A DNA stretch of 64,000 nucleotides from Cynocephalus volans. Taxonomy: Eukaryota; Chordata; Mammalia; Dermoptera; Cynocephalidae. The stretch spans positions 72,773,852-72,837,851 of the forward strand of contig NC_084463.1 in assembly GCF_027409185.1 (NCBI RefSeq). Reading direction: 5' to 3'. The notes below the pieces were generated by a model. It saw only the letters and a program-made list of their open reading frames with translations. It did not search any database and had not been told where the DNA came from. This document shows positions 10,338 through 20,744 of the stretch, piece after piece; position 1 is the stretch's first letter; each line of letters begins with the position of its first letter. The position numbers were made by a program, and so were the translations under genes.

Positions 10338-11853
10338 AGTCCACCGGTTTAAGACTAATGACTAACTAGGATGTTGCTGTGGTTGCCAATTTGGTATGGC
10401 TCCCGCCGTGACTGCTCAGTTGGCCTCTAGTGTCTTGTGTGTGTGGTTGCCTCGGGTCTTGGGCTTCTCCGGGGATCCACCTTTCTGGTCAGCTTGTACT
10501 CTGCTGGGCTGGTGGATCACGTACCACAGGGTGTGTGATCTCTGTTGAGCTTTCACTTTCTGTACAGGACTTCTCCCCGTTCCGTGTGCTCTGGCCCAGG
10601 CTGTTAGATCGTGCAGTGGCGACCCCACCGGGTGTATGGTTTCTGTCGAGTCTCCGCCTCCCTGGCCGCACGTCTCCCCCCTCTGTGCACACTGTGCTGG
10701 GTTGGGGCGTGTCTTCTGCACCCCTCGTCTATCAGCTGGGCCTTCAAGACCCTGCTCAGCACCGCCTCGCCCAGGAAGTCTACCAGGTTTCTGCTAGGCA
10801 CAGACGACCGGTCTCTCTGGGTGCCTTTGTAGCACTGTGTAGATCTTTCTCGGGTCTTGTTCACCTTTGTATCCCCCCGGTATAAACCGAGTCTAGTGCC
10901 CGCCTGCAGCCTGCTCTCCGGCAGGTTCAAGCGGACCTGGGAACTCTCCTACCACACTATTCCCAACCAGAAATTCGTTAGGCTTTTTTCCAAACTGGTG
11001 GTCGCAGAGATGGTATCTGCCTCCCAGTAACAGGAAGTTTACCGGGCCGGAGTCCAGGGTGTGGTGGAGTGACAGTCGGCCCGCCCGTACTTCCTAGCCC
11101 TCCCAAAACTGGTCGGGACACCCCACACCCCCAGCCCTGCCAGAGAACCGTGGAGGGAGTGGGTGAGGAGGTCGGCCCGCAGGGTCCGGAAAGCCCCGCG
11201 CCAGGCCAAGCAAATGGGCTCAGTGATGGCCGAGCAGGGCGGAGCTGCCCGCACCTGGGAAAATGGAGGCAGCACCGGGGCAGTGAGTGGCCTGGTGGTG
11301 CAGGCGGAGAGCCGCGTGGGCATCCACCCCCCGAACAGAGCTATGCCAGGGATCACTCACAGTGCTGTGCCAGGTCGGGCGCTCGCTCTGTCTCTGGTTT
11401 GTTGCCTTCCGTGTTCTCGGCGCTGCCGCCTCGGGCTGTTCAGTCGCGGCGCCGCTCGGGCGCTCCCAGGAGTCTTCTTTAATGCCGGCCTGAAACCTCG
11501 AATCCTGAATAGGGCAGCTGGCCGCCTTCAGTGCGGCCCCAGCCTCCGGGATCCTGGCTGCATCCACAGCAGCCCTGGCGCCGTGTTCCCTGTTTCAAGA
11601 CTCGCTTTTGCAGCTAAGAATCAGTTCTTTTCCTGCTCCACACTTCAAAGCTGTTGCCTGTAAATGAGGCAGCCTCTCCTGCCGGGGGCAAAGTGGCGTT
11701 GAGCCCCCACGACCGGCCAGCAGCAGCAGTCCTCCCTTAAGAGATGGCCAGAGGAAGGTCCACAAGTTTCCCGGCTGCCTGAGGCCCAGTGGCCACCTTT
11801 TCCACCTCAGCTACTCCGCGCCAGCCGCCGCAGCTGCCGCCATCTTGAAACTC
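10338..11853 (-). promoter_or_regulatory. L1 5' UTR / internal promoter
   Basis: 1.5 kb upstream of ORF1 on the minus strand, markedly GC- and CpG-rich compared with the AT-rich surroundings. L1 5' UTRs hold an internal Pol II promoter that starts transcription at the first base, and usually an antisense promoter. The outermost bases contain a YY1-type motif. Overlapping open frames on both strands are expected in such GC-rich DNA and are not called as genes. Confidence 0.85.
11836..11847 (-). promoter_or_regulatory. YY1-type site at L1 5' end
   Basis: The minus strand reads 'caagatggcggc', about 6 bases inside the L1 start. In human L1 a YY1 site with core 'AAGATGG' lies at a similar place (about +12 to +21) and sets the correct transcription start. 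The match in motif and position is visible; binding is inferred. Confidence 0.65.
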
Positions 11854-11879
11854 TGGAAAATATTTTTAACTTGGGTAAA

Positions 11880-12080
11880 AGAACCAGCTTTGCTGTTTTC
11901 TGGCTACCAAGGAGTCTAAGAGTTGGTGTGACCTAAGGCAACATCTTCCTTCTCTCTAAGCCTAAGTTTTTTCATCTGTAAAAAGGAAATGATTTATACC
12001 CACCTCATGAAACTCATATGAAGTTCTAAGTTAGGAAATATAAGTGTTTTGTGAACTACAAAGTGCTGTATAAATGTTGG
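11880..12080 (+). mobile_element. MIR SINE, partial
   Basis: Contains 'tgacctaaggcaacatcttc', 'ttttttcatctgtaaaaagg', 'cacctcatgaaactcatatg' and 'aagtgctgtataaatgttgg', which follow the core and 3' part of MIR. It lies directly beyond the intact L1. Confidence 0.75.
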
Positions 12081-12149
12081 AAATCAAACCATATGTGAAG
12101 AGGAATCTGTAACCTTTGCTGATTCCCACATTTAACTGAGTTTGAAGCC

Positions 12150-12235
12150 CTTAGGAGAAATTTATGAGCCATATGTCAGTATCTAGAAGAATGCCTGCCT
12201 CACAGTAGGTACTCAATACATATTTGGTGAACTAA
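12150..12235 (+). mobile_element. MIR/L2 3' end fragment
   Basis: The stretch 'cctcacagtaggtactcaat' followed by 'acatatttggtgaacta' is the conserved tail shared by L2 and MIR elements. Too short to decide between them. Confidence 0.5.
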
Positions 12236-12654
12236 ATTATTGATAACATCAACTATCAAAAGGGTTCCCTTAGAAAGTCAAGGGAATTATGCCCTGAGTT
12301 GGCACAGAGAAAGAAGAAATTGATAGCTAGCTGTGTGATTTTGTGATAGTTGCTGGATATGTGCTCAGATTACAATTCTACAGAGCTTTGGACCCATTCC
12401 TTATGAGAGCTGTTGTTTGAAAGAGCTGTGTTAGATTTTACCTAGAGGGCTCAGCAGGGACCATTTCTTGAACTGCTCAACAGAAGTAGGGCTTAGAAAT
12501 TACCTTTGAAAATCCGGCAAATGGAAATCTAAGAGCTGTTCTAGAGGCAAGAAATACCTTAAACTTAGGTGACTAAGGCAAGCAGATGCTGAGGGCAATT
12601 TTCATTAGTGATTGCTGCCAAATGGAGTCACAGCAGTTGCTAAGATCTATCCCT

Positions 12655-12775
12655 TCATTTAATTAATTTATTCAAAAATATTTATTAAATAACTGCTCCA
12701 TGCCAGACACTGCTTAGACACAAGAATTCAGGTGTGGTCAAGAAGGATGAAAATTCCTGCCATCACAGGCGAAAC
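12655..12775 (-). mobile_element. L2 3' end fragment
   Basis: Reads 'attcaaaaatatttattaaa', 'ctgctccatgccagacactg' and an 'aaattcctgcc' block, matching the reverse complement of the L2 3' end. Confidence 0.6.
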
Positions 12776-13554
12776 TCCTCAGAAACAGCTACTGAAAGAT
12801 GCTGCCACTAGAAGTTACTGTCAAAGGATAACGTACTAATGGCAGCAGCTGTGCCCCTTGGATTCATGAATGGCGTACATGGACAGAAGCACTTGTGGAA
12901 GGAATCCAGGGGTCTCTCCACTGTCGCAATGTAAACCATCCTGAGATTCAGGGGGAAGAGTAAGGGTCATTTATTATTTTAAAAATAAGTTTTCTTTTTC
13001 TATAAGAAAAGTTATGGTTTGATTCTCATGTCTACTGACCTTGACTAATTCCCCACATCTGTGTATCATTCTTTTCTCTTAATTACTTATCACTTTCTGG
13101 CTTATATTACGGTTTCTTTTCTTAAGGGAAGATAGACCAGTAGAAAGCAAAATTGTCATCATTGCAGGAAAATCTCTATATAAAGATATCCATGCTTTAA
13201 TAAGAAGTCTAAAATAGTTTTCTAAAAGTTGGATGACTCATTAGTAATAACATTCTCTTCTCATGGCCTCTTGACATATTATTTTGACCTATGATGGACT
13301 CCCTTGTACTTTTAGATGTCGTCATTTAGTATTTCTTATGGTACCTTGAAATGATGACAAAAAACTGAAGAGAGTGTGAAAATATTCATGGGATGGAAAT
13401 GCATTCTATAGACTCTTGAGTACCATTCTGAGAAGCTGAATGTGCTAGGGCAAAATAAAAGGATTGAGGTTAATGAAATTAAAAGAATTCTTTATAAATT
13501 TTGCCATTCAGTACAGTTGCTTGCATTTTATGGGTTTATTGATGATATCTTCAA
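12776..13554. other. Non-coding, no recognised feature
   Basis: No gene, RNA or classified repeat recognised. Base composition is AT-rich like its surroundings. Confidence 0.45.
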
Positions 13555-13790
13555 ATTAAGAGCATAGGCTTTGAGGACAGCCTGCTTGGGGTTCAATATT
13601 TATTGGTTATATGTCTTGGAAAATTACTTATCCCCATTCTACAGATGAAGAAACCGAGGCTCAGAGTGATCATTATTAGTACCAATCATGTAGGTTGTTA
13701 GGAGAATCTAATAAAATAATGTATGCAAAGCACTTAGTATAGAGCCTACATCTAAGCACATTATAGATGTTCAGTGATGGTGACATTATT
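13555..13790 (+). mobile_element. MIR SINE
   Basis: Contains 'aagagcataggctttgagga', 'cccattctacagatgaagaa' (an internal block better known from the reverse orientation), 'taggttgttaggagaatcta' and 'atgcaaagcacttagtatag'. These follow MIR order with local rearrangement. Confidence 0.65.
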
Positions 13791-14134
13791 TCTTGTTAGT
13801 TATATCTAAGCCTACTTTGATTTATTCCCTGCCAGATACTGATTTTATTAGCATACTATACCTTGGCTCACATACCATTTTAATGGTTGTAAACAGTGAT
13901 ATTTTAAAACCTAAATATTGTTAATTTTAAAAACATATTTATGGTTTATTTAAAGAGCTTCTGATTCAAATGAACAGCTACAATGTGCTAAGCATTTTTA
14001 TAGACCTTTGAAGTAAAAAAGACAAAAGTGCAGTTAATCTTGCAAGAGATGTTTCCATTAATGGTATTCAGTAATCCAATTTGACGGTTAATCTTAACTC
14101 CCATATAACCTTGAAATTGTAGATACTTTTATAT

Positions 14135-14212
14135 ATCAGTCAACTTTCACTGAGTGTTTTCTGTGTGCCAAACACAGATATGTACAGGGCAGAGAGATGC
14201 TATTAATTTAAC
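14135..14212 (-). mobile_element. L2 fragment
   Basis: 'caactttcactgagtgtttt' followed by 'ctgtgtgccaaacaca' matches the reverse complement of the L2 3' terminus. Short and diverged. Confidence 0.45.
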
Positions 14213-14349
14213 AATGGAGGGTAATTTTGGCCCCAAGTTCAAAATGAGCTGATGAGTACAGGATATGGAGAGAGAGAAAATTCTTTCAGTCCAGTGAAAC
14301 CCTATCAGTAAGAGCCACTTATGAACACGTTTGACACATTTGATGTATC

Positions 14350-14835
14350 AGCATACTTTTTTTGCAAGTGACAGAAAACACAATGCTCATTGGCTTAAGC
14401 CAAAACAAAAGCAAAGCCATAATAACGAAAAGGAAATTTATTGGCTCACTCAATTGAAAACTCCAGGTGCAATGTAATTCAAGAGCTCACATTATGTCAT
14501 TGAAAACCTGTTTACCTCAATCTCTCATTTCTGCTTTCCAATTTATTGGCTTTATTCTGTGTTCCACAGAGTATAAAGAAGGCTGCAAAATAGTCACCAG
14601 TAGCCCAGACCCCCAGCTCCTCCCAGGTATAAGTTGATAGAAAAGGATGACTCTCTTCCCAGTTTTCTTAAACCAAACTTGGGTTGTGTATCTCTCCCCA
14701 GATCCGTTACTGTGGCTAGGGGATTTGATATGGTCAGGAGCCAAGCCTAGGTTATTTATGCAACCCCTGGAACAGGAGTTTTTCCCATGAACCCCACAGG
14801 GTGAGATGAGGTAGAGGGGGACCTTGGAAGAAAAT
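14350..14835. mobile_element. Old dispersed repeat, family unnamed
   Basis: The block 'cattggcttaagccaaaaca', 'ggaaatttattggctcactc', a central serine-rich-looking pyrimidine tract, and 'ttactgtggctaggggattt' recalls a common mammal-wide interspersed repeat. I cannot assign its name with confidence. It is not coding. Confidence 0.35.
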
Positions 14836-15122
14836 TATAGGTACTCTGGCCAGAAGAAGAGAATGTATGCTCAGCAGGCAAAACAACAAATGTCTGTCGT
14901 AGGGCAGATGTTAAGTTGAGACCAAATCTGTCACAGACGTAGACTCTCCACTGTAGAATAAATTCTGCTCTGAATGACAGCTTGAATTAGATGACCATGA
15001 ATGTCCTCTTCGATTCTAAAATCTGGGTCTGTAATTTCATAATAAGTTGGTGTTCGTAAGTGAGTATCCATGAGCCCAGAAAAAGGAACTCACTTAAATT
15101 GTAGCAAGATTGTAGCAGATTT

Positions 15123-15212
15123 TCAGTTGGTTAGAGTACAGTGTTGTAACACCAAGGTCAAGGGTTTGGATCCCTATGCTGCCAGCTGCCAAAAAAAAAA
15201 AAAAAAAAAAAA
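15123..15212 (+). mobile_element. t-SINE monomer, 5' truncated
   Basis: Starts inside the tRNA-like head at 'cagttggttagagtacagtg', continues through 'aacaccaaggtcaagggttt' (B box) and 'gccagctgcc', then a run of more than 20 A. It is the left arm of an inverted SINE pair. Confidence 0.8.
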
Positions 15213-15282
15213 ACTAAAACTAAAAACAAACAAACAAAAAATCCCAACAAAAAAAACTCCAGAAAAAAAGATTATGGCAGAT

Positions 15283-15384
15283 TTTTTGGGGGGGTCGGCG
15301 GGCGGGCTGATATAGGGATCTGAACCTTTGACCTTGGTGTTACAAGCCTGCACTGTAACCAACTGAGCTAATTGGCCAGCACAA
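15283..15384 (-). mobile_element. t-SINE monomer, inverted
   Basis: On the minus strand it reads 'gctggccaattagctcagtt', then 'acaccaaggtcaaaggttca'. A 14-bp repeat 'attgtagcagattt' at 15109-15122 and 15385-15398 brackets this copy together with the sense copy at 15123-15212. The poly(A) regions of the two copies meet in the middle, so one probably inserted next to or into the tail of the other. Confidence 0.8.
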
Positions 15385-15472
15385 ATTGTAGCAGATTTGG
15401 TAACCCATTCTAAAGTTTATCAAATCATACTATGAACATGATTGGGAAGCTTATTTTTCCAGACTTAAAAAA

Positions 15473-15646
15473 AAATTGTTTTTAAATTGACACATAATTG
15501 TACGTATTTATGGGGTACAGAGTAATATTTCGATATATGTATACACCATGTGATGACCAAATCAGGCTAATTAGCATATCCATCACTGCAAACATTTATC
15601 ATTTCTTTGTGATGAGAACATTTGAACTCCTCTCTTCTAGACATTT
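15473..15646 (-). mobile_element. Old L1 3' UTR, left part
   Basis: 'tatttatggggtacagagta', 'aatcaggctaattagcatat' and 'aacatttatcatttctttgt' are the antisense 3' UTR of older (L1MA/L1MB-type) L1s. The element resumes at 19431 on the far side of the DDX18 retrocopy. Confidence 0.75.
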
Positions 15647-15664
15647 GAAAATATACAATAAATT

Positions 15665-18600
15665 GGGAAAGGAAGTAACGTCAGCTCAGGGAGCTGAAGA
15701 GCTGTGCAGTGGTGCTGTCGTGAAGATCTTTCTCCGACAGCATGTCTCACCTGCCCATGAAACTCCTGTGCCAGAAGATGGAGAAGTGGCACCTCAAATT
15801 GTATCAGCGAAACCTGGAGCTACAGGGGGCCTCAGCTGTGAGCCTGTCAGAAACTCAAAATGGAGATGTGTCTGAAGAAACGGTGGGAGTTGGAAAAGTT
15901 AAAAAATCATAAAACAGTCTATGAATGTGGGCTCGTCAGAAGCCCAAAATGGAGATAGGTCTGAAGAAACAGTGGAAAATGTAAAAGTGAAAAAATCCCC
16001 TCCCCCCCGAAATCTACTTTACTAACCAATGGAAAAACAGCAACACAGTCTCCCAATTCAGAATCAAAAAGTAAAAGAAGAAAAAGAGAAAAATGATGAA
16101 TGTGCTGGCACTGATACAAAAAAAGGGAAAACCAAAAACAAAGGAGAATCTTAAGAAGGCAATGCTGTGGCTTCTGAAGAAACAGAAAACAGTGTGGAGA
16201 AGCCAGATAATGAGAAAGATGACGGTGAGGTGCGCAGCCTGCCCCTGGGCCTGACAGGAGCTCTTGAAGATACTTCATTTGCTTCTCTAGCCAATCTTGT
16301 CAATGAAAACACTCTGCAGGCAATAAAAGAAACGGGCTTTCCTAACATGACTGAAATTCAACATCAAAGTATCAGACCACTTTTGGAACGCAGATCTTCT
16401 AGCAGCTGCAAAAACAGTCAGTGATCAAACCCTGGCAGTCCTCATGCCTGTGGGTGAACTTATTGTTAAGTTAAAGTTCATGCCCAGGAATGGAACAGGA
16501 GTCCTCATTCTCTCACCTTTTTAGAGAACTGGCCAGGCAGACTTTTGGTGTTCTTAAGGAGCTAATGACTCATCATGTTCACACATATGGGTTGATTAAT
16601 GGGCAGCAGTAACAGATCTGCTGAAGCACAGGAACTTGGTAATGGGATCAATACCCATCACTGTGGCCGCACCAGGCCATCCCCTGGACCATATGCAGAG
16701 TACCCCTGGGTTTAGGTATAAAAGCCGACAGTGTCTGGTTATTGATGAGGCTGATCATATCTTGGATGTTGGGTTTGAACAGGAATTAAAGCGAATTATT
16801 AAACTTCTGCCAGTATGTAGACAGACCATGTTTTTTTCTGCTACACAAACTAGAAAAGTTAAAGATCTGGCAAGGATTTCTCTGAAAAAGGAGCCATTGT
16901 ATGTTGGCGTTGATGGGACAAAGCTAATGCAACAGTAGATGGTCTTAAGCAGGGGTATGTTGTTTGTCCCTCCAAAAGGAGATTCTTCTGCTCTTTACAT
17001 TCCTGAAGAAGAACTGAAAGAAGAAACTGATGATCTTTCTTTCATCTTGAAAGTATGGGAAATACCATTACGAGTTGCTGAACACATTGGTTTGCCTGTC
17101 TTGGCCATTCACGGAAGGCAGAAGCAAAATAAGCATACAACCACATTCTTCCAATTCTGCAATGCAGATTCAGGGATATTGTTGTGTATGGACGTGGCAG
17201 CAAGAGGACTGGATATTCCTGAAGTCAACTGGATTGTTCAGTATGACCCTCCAGATGACCCTAAGGAATATATTCATCGTGTGGGGAGACGGCCAGAGGC
17301 CTGAGTGGAAGAGGGCATGCCTTGCTCATTTTGTGCCCAGAACACTTGGGTTTCCTTCGTTACTTGAAGCAATCCAAGGTTCCATTAAATGAATTTGACT
17401 TTTCTTGGTCTAAAATTTCTGATATTCAATCTCAGCTTGAAAAATTGATTGAAAAGAACTACTTACTTCATAAGTCAGCCCATGAAGCATATAAGTCATA
17501 CATACTAGTATATGAGTCCCATTCTCTGAAGCAGATCTTTAGTGTCAATAAGTTAAATTTGCCTAATGTTGCTCTGTCATTTGGTTTCAAGGTGCCTCCT
17601 TTAGTTGATCTGAACATGAACAGCAATGAAGGCAAGCATAAAAAGAGAGGAGGAGGCAGTGGATTTGGCTACCAGAAAACCAAAAAAGTTGAGAACTCTA
17701 AAATCTTTAAAAAACATGAGTAAGAAATCATCTTACAGGAGGCAGTTCTCTCACTGAAATCACACACTTTCATCTTGGATAACTTTGCCCTGAAGTGGGT
17801 TCCTTTTCCCTAGCTCTAACAAAGGAATTTTTGTAGCCTTCATAATTTGGACTGATCTAACAAGAGTATAAATTGACTTGGATTGCAAGCACTGAGCACT
17901 GTTATTTCTGGCAAGTCTTATTTGGGGAATATAAAACAGACTAGTATTCCTTGGTTATCCAAGGACAAAGCAAGGAATCATTTGGGTCTTTGTTGTGATG
18001 ATACAATATTTTAGTTTTAAATATTCTTCCCCCCTTCCCCTCCTAAATTTTGTCATTGTCTTAATATAATTGTTTTTTTATACCTTTCTTTCCTGATACG
18101 TAAAAGTTTTTGTAGCCTGGATTGCTATACGAACTTGCTGTAAAAGGTGATAGAGTATACTGGACAGGTGGTAGTAATGCAGAAAATAGTCTCAGCTTAT
18201 TTTTTGGTTTTAGTTATTTATTGGATCTTAACGGTATCTATTGACCTCTCCTGAAGATGCTGTAGTATAAAAGGGCAAAGAGCTTTGGGTAATACTTAAG
18301 AAGCAGCATCTTAGGATAAAGTTGGCATCACTACTTTTCTTTTTTTTTAATAGCAAGAAATATGGGTTATGTGTCATTATTTGAGTGAAGTGTCCTTAGT
18401 AGTCTTAAGGGGGGAGAGGGAGGGTGCACAATTGAAAATTTTGAGCCTCATTTACACCGATACAGGTATATTCTGCTATTCTCCATTCAGTAACTTAGCA
18501 AACGTCTTTTTTAAATAAAACACGAGGAATGGTAATACTCATTCAGATTTGTTCAAGGTGGCTTGGATTTTCATGAGCCCTTCCCACTCTGAAGAGTACT

Positions 18601-19412
18601 TAGAAGACAAGGCCAACTGCCAAGTAGATTTAAAACCAAGCCATCAGCTGGTGCTCAGTGTACATTAATGTTAGTTTCTTCGTGAAAAAAATTATCTCTT
18701 CCAGATCAGTGAAACAAAAAATAGATTTTCAGTGAAAATTGAAAATGAACAGGGGTCAGAAAAATAATAGCAAAGTTAGTGATTTAGTCAGGTGGATTTT
18801 TTGTTGCAGGTACACTTGATTTCTAGTGTGTTTTGCATAGTGTATAACTAGAAATAGTTACATTTAGTAACAATTCAAGACCAAAGTTGCTAGCATCATT
18901 TTGCTGTTGTGCCAGCTAATATTTGTAGAGTCCCATTAAATGTAAGTACACTGAGAACATCAAATGTAGAGGAAACAGTCCAATAAACAGCATTCCCGTA
19001 GGAAGAGAAAAGAGCAATGTTCCACCTCTGGGCTTGACCACCGTCGCCCTCACTGCACCTGTCCTGGGTTTCAGACCTTAACTCCTGGGCTCCCGACTTG
19101 GCTTCTTGGGTTTCTAACTCCTGGCATTTAATAACTGTTCTTTCCAGTACCTTGTTTTTTGATTTTTGTTGTTGTTGTTTCAGAAATAATCATGTTTCAA
19201 AAAATGCACAAAAGCAAAGAATATTTAATCACTGAACAAAAGTAAATACTGTTAATATTTTGATATATAACCTAGCTTTTTGTATGCAAGTTCTTACTTT
19301 TTAATTTTGTTTAATCAAAAATGAAGTCATCTTCTACCTACTAATTGTAACCAGCTTGTTTTATAACATTATTTTTCTGTGTCATTAAATAATTACATCA
19401 ATTAAAAAAAAA
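15665..19412 (+). pseudogene. DDX18: DDX18 processed pseudogene
   Basis: An intronless copy of the mRNA for DDX18, a nucleolar DEAD-box RNA helicase of ribosome assembly. The former start codon is at 15742 and the stop at about 17755; about 1.6 kb of 3' UTR follows, with ATTAAA at 19384 and a short A tail. An 18-bp target duplication (16 of 18 match) lies at 15647-15664 and 19413-19430. Conserved blocks: 'FEDTSFASL'-like 'EDTSFASLANLVNENTL' (16267-16317), '[13 protein letters not shown]' and '[10 protein letters not shown]' in the helicase core, and '[22 protein letters not shown]'-like ending at 17291. It is broken: the Walker A motif region near 16400-16425 is corrupted and followed by TGA, a 1-nt deletion near 16915 leads to TAG at 16936, part of helicase motif IV is deleted near 17045, motif VI reads HRVGRRP, and a 2-nt loss near 17715 gives an early TAA. 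No promoter is seen. Clearly a dead retrocopy. Confidence 0.94.
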
Positions 19413-19430
19413 GAAAATATACAGTAAGTT

Positions 19431-19690
19431 ATTGTTAATTATGGATACCTAGCACCACTGTTGAATACTAGAACGTATTCTTCCTATATACATGTAAGTC
19501 TGTATCTGGTTACCAACCCTTCTCTATTCCCCCTCCCTGCTCCCCTTTCCATCTGCTAGTAACTATAATTCTACTCTCTACTTCTATGAGCTTACTTTTT
19601 TTTTAGCTTTCACATATGAGTGAGAACATGTGGTATTTATCCTTTTGTGTCAGACTTATTTCACTTACCATAATGTCCTGGACTTTTTTC
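19431..19690 (-). mobile_element. Old L1 3' end, right part
   Basis: Continues the L1 interrupted at 15646: 'attgttaattatggatacct', 'ctactctctacttctatgag', then 'atgagtgagaacatgtggta', the last being the antisense end of ORF2. The joined order across the DDX18 insertion is what an uninterrupted L1 3' end shows, which dates the L1 before the retrocopy. Confidence 0.75.
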
Positions 19691-19871
19691 ATAAAAGCAA
19701 AACAAAAACATCAGACACTGCTTTATCATAAGGAGTCAGTTATAATAGTCACTTTAGTTATTGATGATTAATAGCTTCTCTGTGAGACACACATTAGTGT
19801 TGAAAATGAATTGCTATGATGACCCTTTCCTGAAGGATCTTTGAATATGTCTTTTCTTACAGAGAGAACAA

Positions 19872-20085
19872 AATAATAATAGCTACAATTTATTGAATAC
19901 CTCCAATGTATTGAATACCTCCTGTTAGCTATTGCCCTAAGAGGTTCATCTGTTACTCAGTAAATCCTAACCACAACGCTGTGAATAGAGTAGTATGATT
20001 ATTCCCATTTTATAGATGAGAAAACTGAGAGATTAAGTAACAAGTAATGTAGGCTGTAAATAATATAATCATGTTATGTGTTATT
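19872..20085 (-). mobile_element. MIR SINE, inverted
   Basis: 'taatagctacaatttattga' and 'tattcccattttatagatga', then 'gaaaactgagagattaagta', match the reverse complement of MIR in order. Confidence 0.75.
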
Positions 20086-20744
20086 TTAACCTACTTGTAA
20101 TGCTTTTAAATGATAGTAGTTCAGATTGTCCAAAACCAGAAATTGAGTTATGATTTAATCAAGATTAATAAACACACTAATATTGTGTATATTATTTTGA
20201 TTTATATATTATGTTCATTAATATAATAATAGATTAATATATTATTTATTTTTAATGTAAATGTTTTATTTTGACAACCAGGAGTGCAATTATTTTGTAT
20301 TAAATAGCTTCATACCAAGAATGCCACAACATATATTTCTTTATAATCTTTAATGGCTTTTTTATAAATAATTTTGGGAAAATGTATTTGGAAAATCAGT
20401 TCCTGAATTTTACAAAATTATGCTAAATGATAAGTGTCAGATGATTTTTGACTATGGTTTATGAGTGATGTTGAGGTAACATAGGCTTGAAAGTGATTGT
20501 CTTGTTAATTTTCTGTACTGCATTCCCTTTGAGTCTTTACATCTATTCTTTACATGCATTCATGTAAGTTTGATTTTATAGTGTTCTAAAAATAAAATTT
20601 AGATGCTAGGACTTTGGGAGTTTCTGAAAGCAAAATCAGTGAGTACACACAGACTTTGACCAATTTGTAAAGACCCAAAAGGTATGTCATAGACAGTTTG
20701 AATAGACAATCCCAGTGAAAAACATTGAATCTGTTAATATTGCC
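20086..20744. other. Non-coding, AT-rich
   Basis: Very AT-rich with a palindromic-looking TA-rich stretch around 20160-20260. No gene or classified repeat recognised. Confidence 0.45.

Larger units (their letters stand above)
5068..11853 (-). mobile_element. Full-length L1 retrotransposon, ORFs intact
   Basis: A 6.8-kb antisense L1 with every standard part: 5' UTR (10338-11853), ORF1 (9339-10337), a 187-bp inter-ORF spacer, ORF2 (5324-9151), a 3' UTR with G-rich tract, and a poly(A) tail seen as about 43 uninterrupted T at 5067-5109. An 8-bp target duplication 'tggaaaat' occurs at 5060-5067 and 11854-11861; its length is ambiguous because it runs into the poly-T. The pure tail, open ORFs and complete 5' end indicate recent insertion. 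Other L1 copies in the window are truncated, internally deleted or full of stops. Whether it is still mobile cannot be told from sequence alone. Confidence 0.95.

Noticed and set aside
10416-10930. Minus-strand open frames in the L1 5' UTR as genes
   Set aside because: Several overlapping frames in GC-rich promoter DNA; no protein signature.
16167-17723. DDX18 pieces as a working helicase gene
   Set aside because: Several frameshifts and stops, lost Walker A, no introns, A tail and target duplication: a processed pseudogene.
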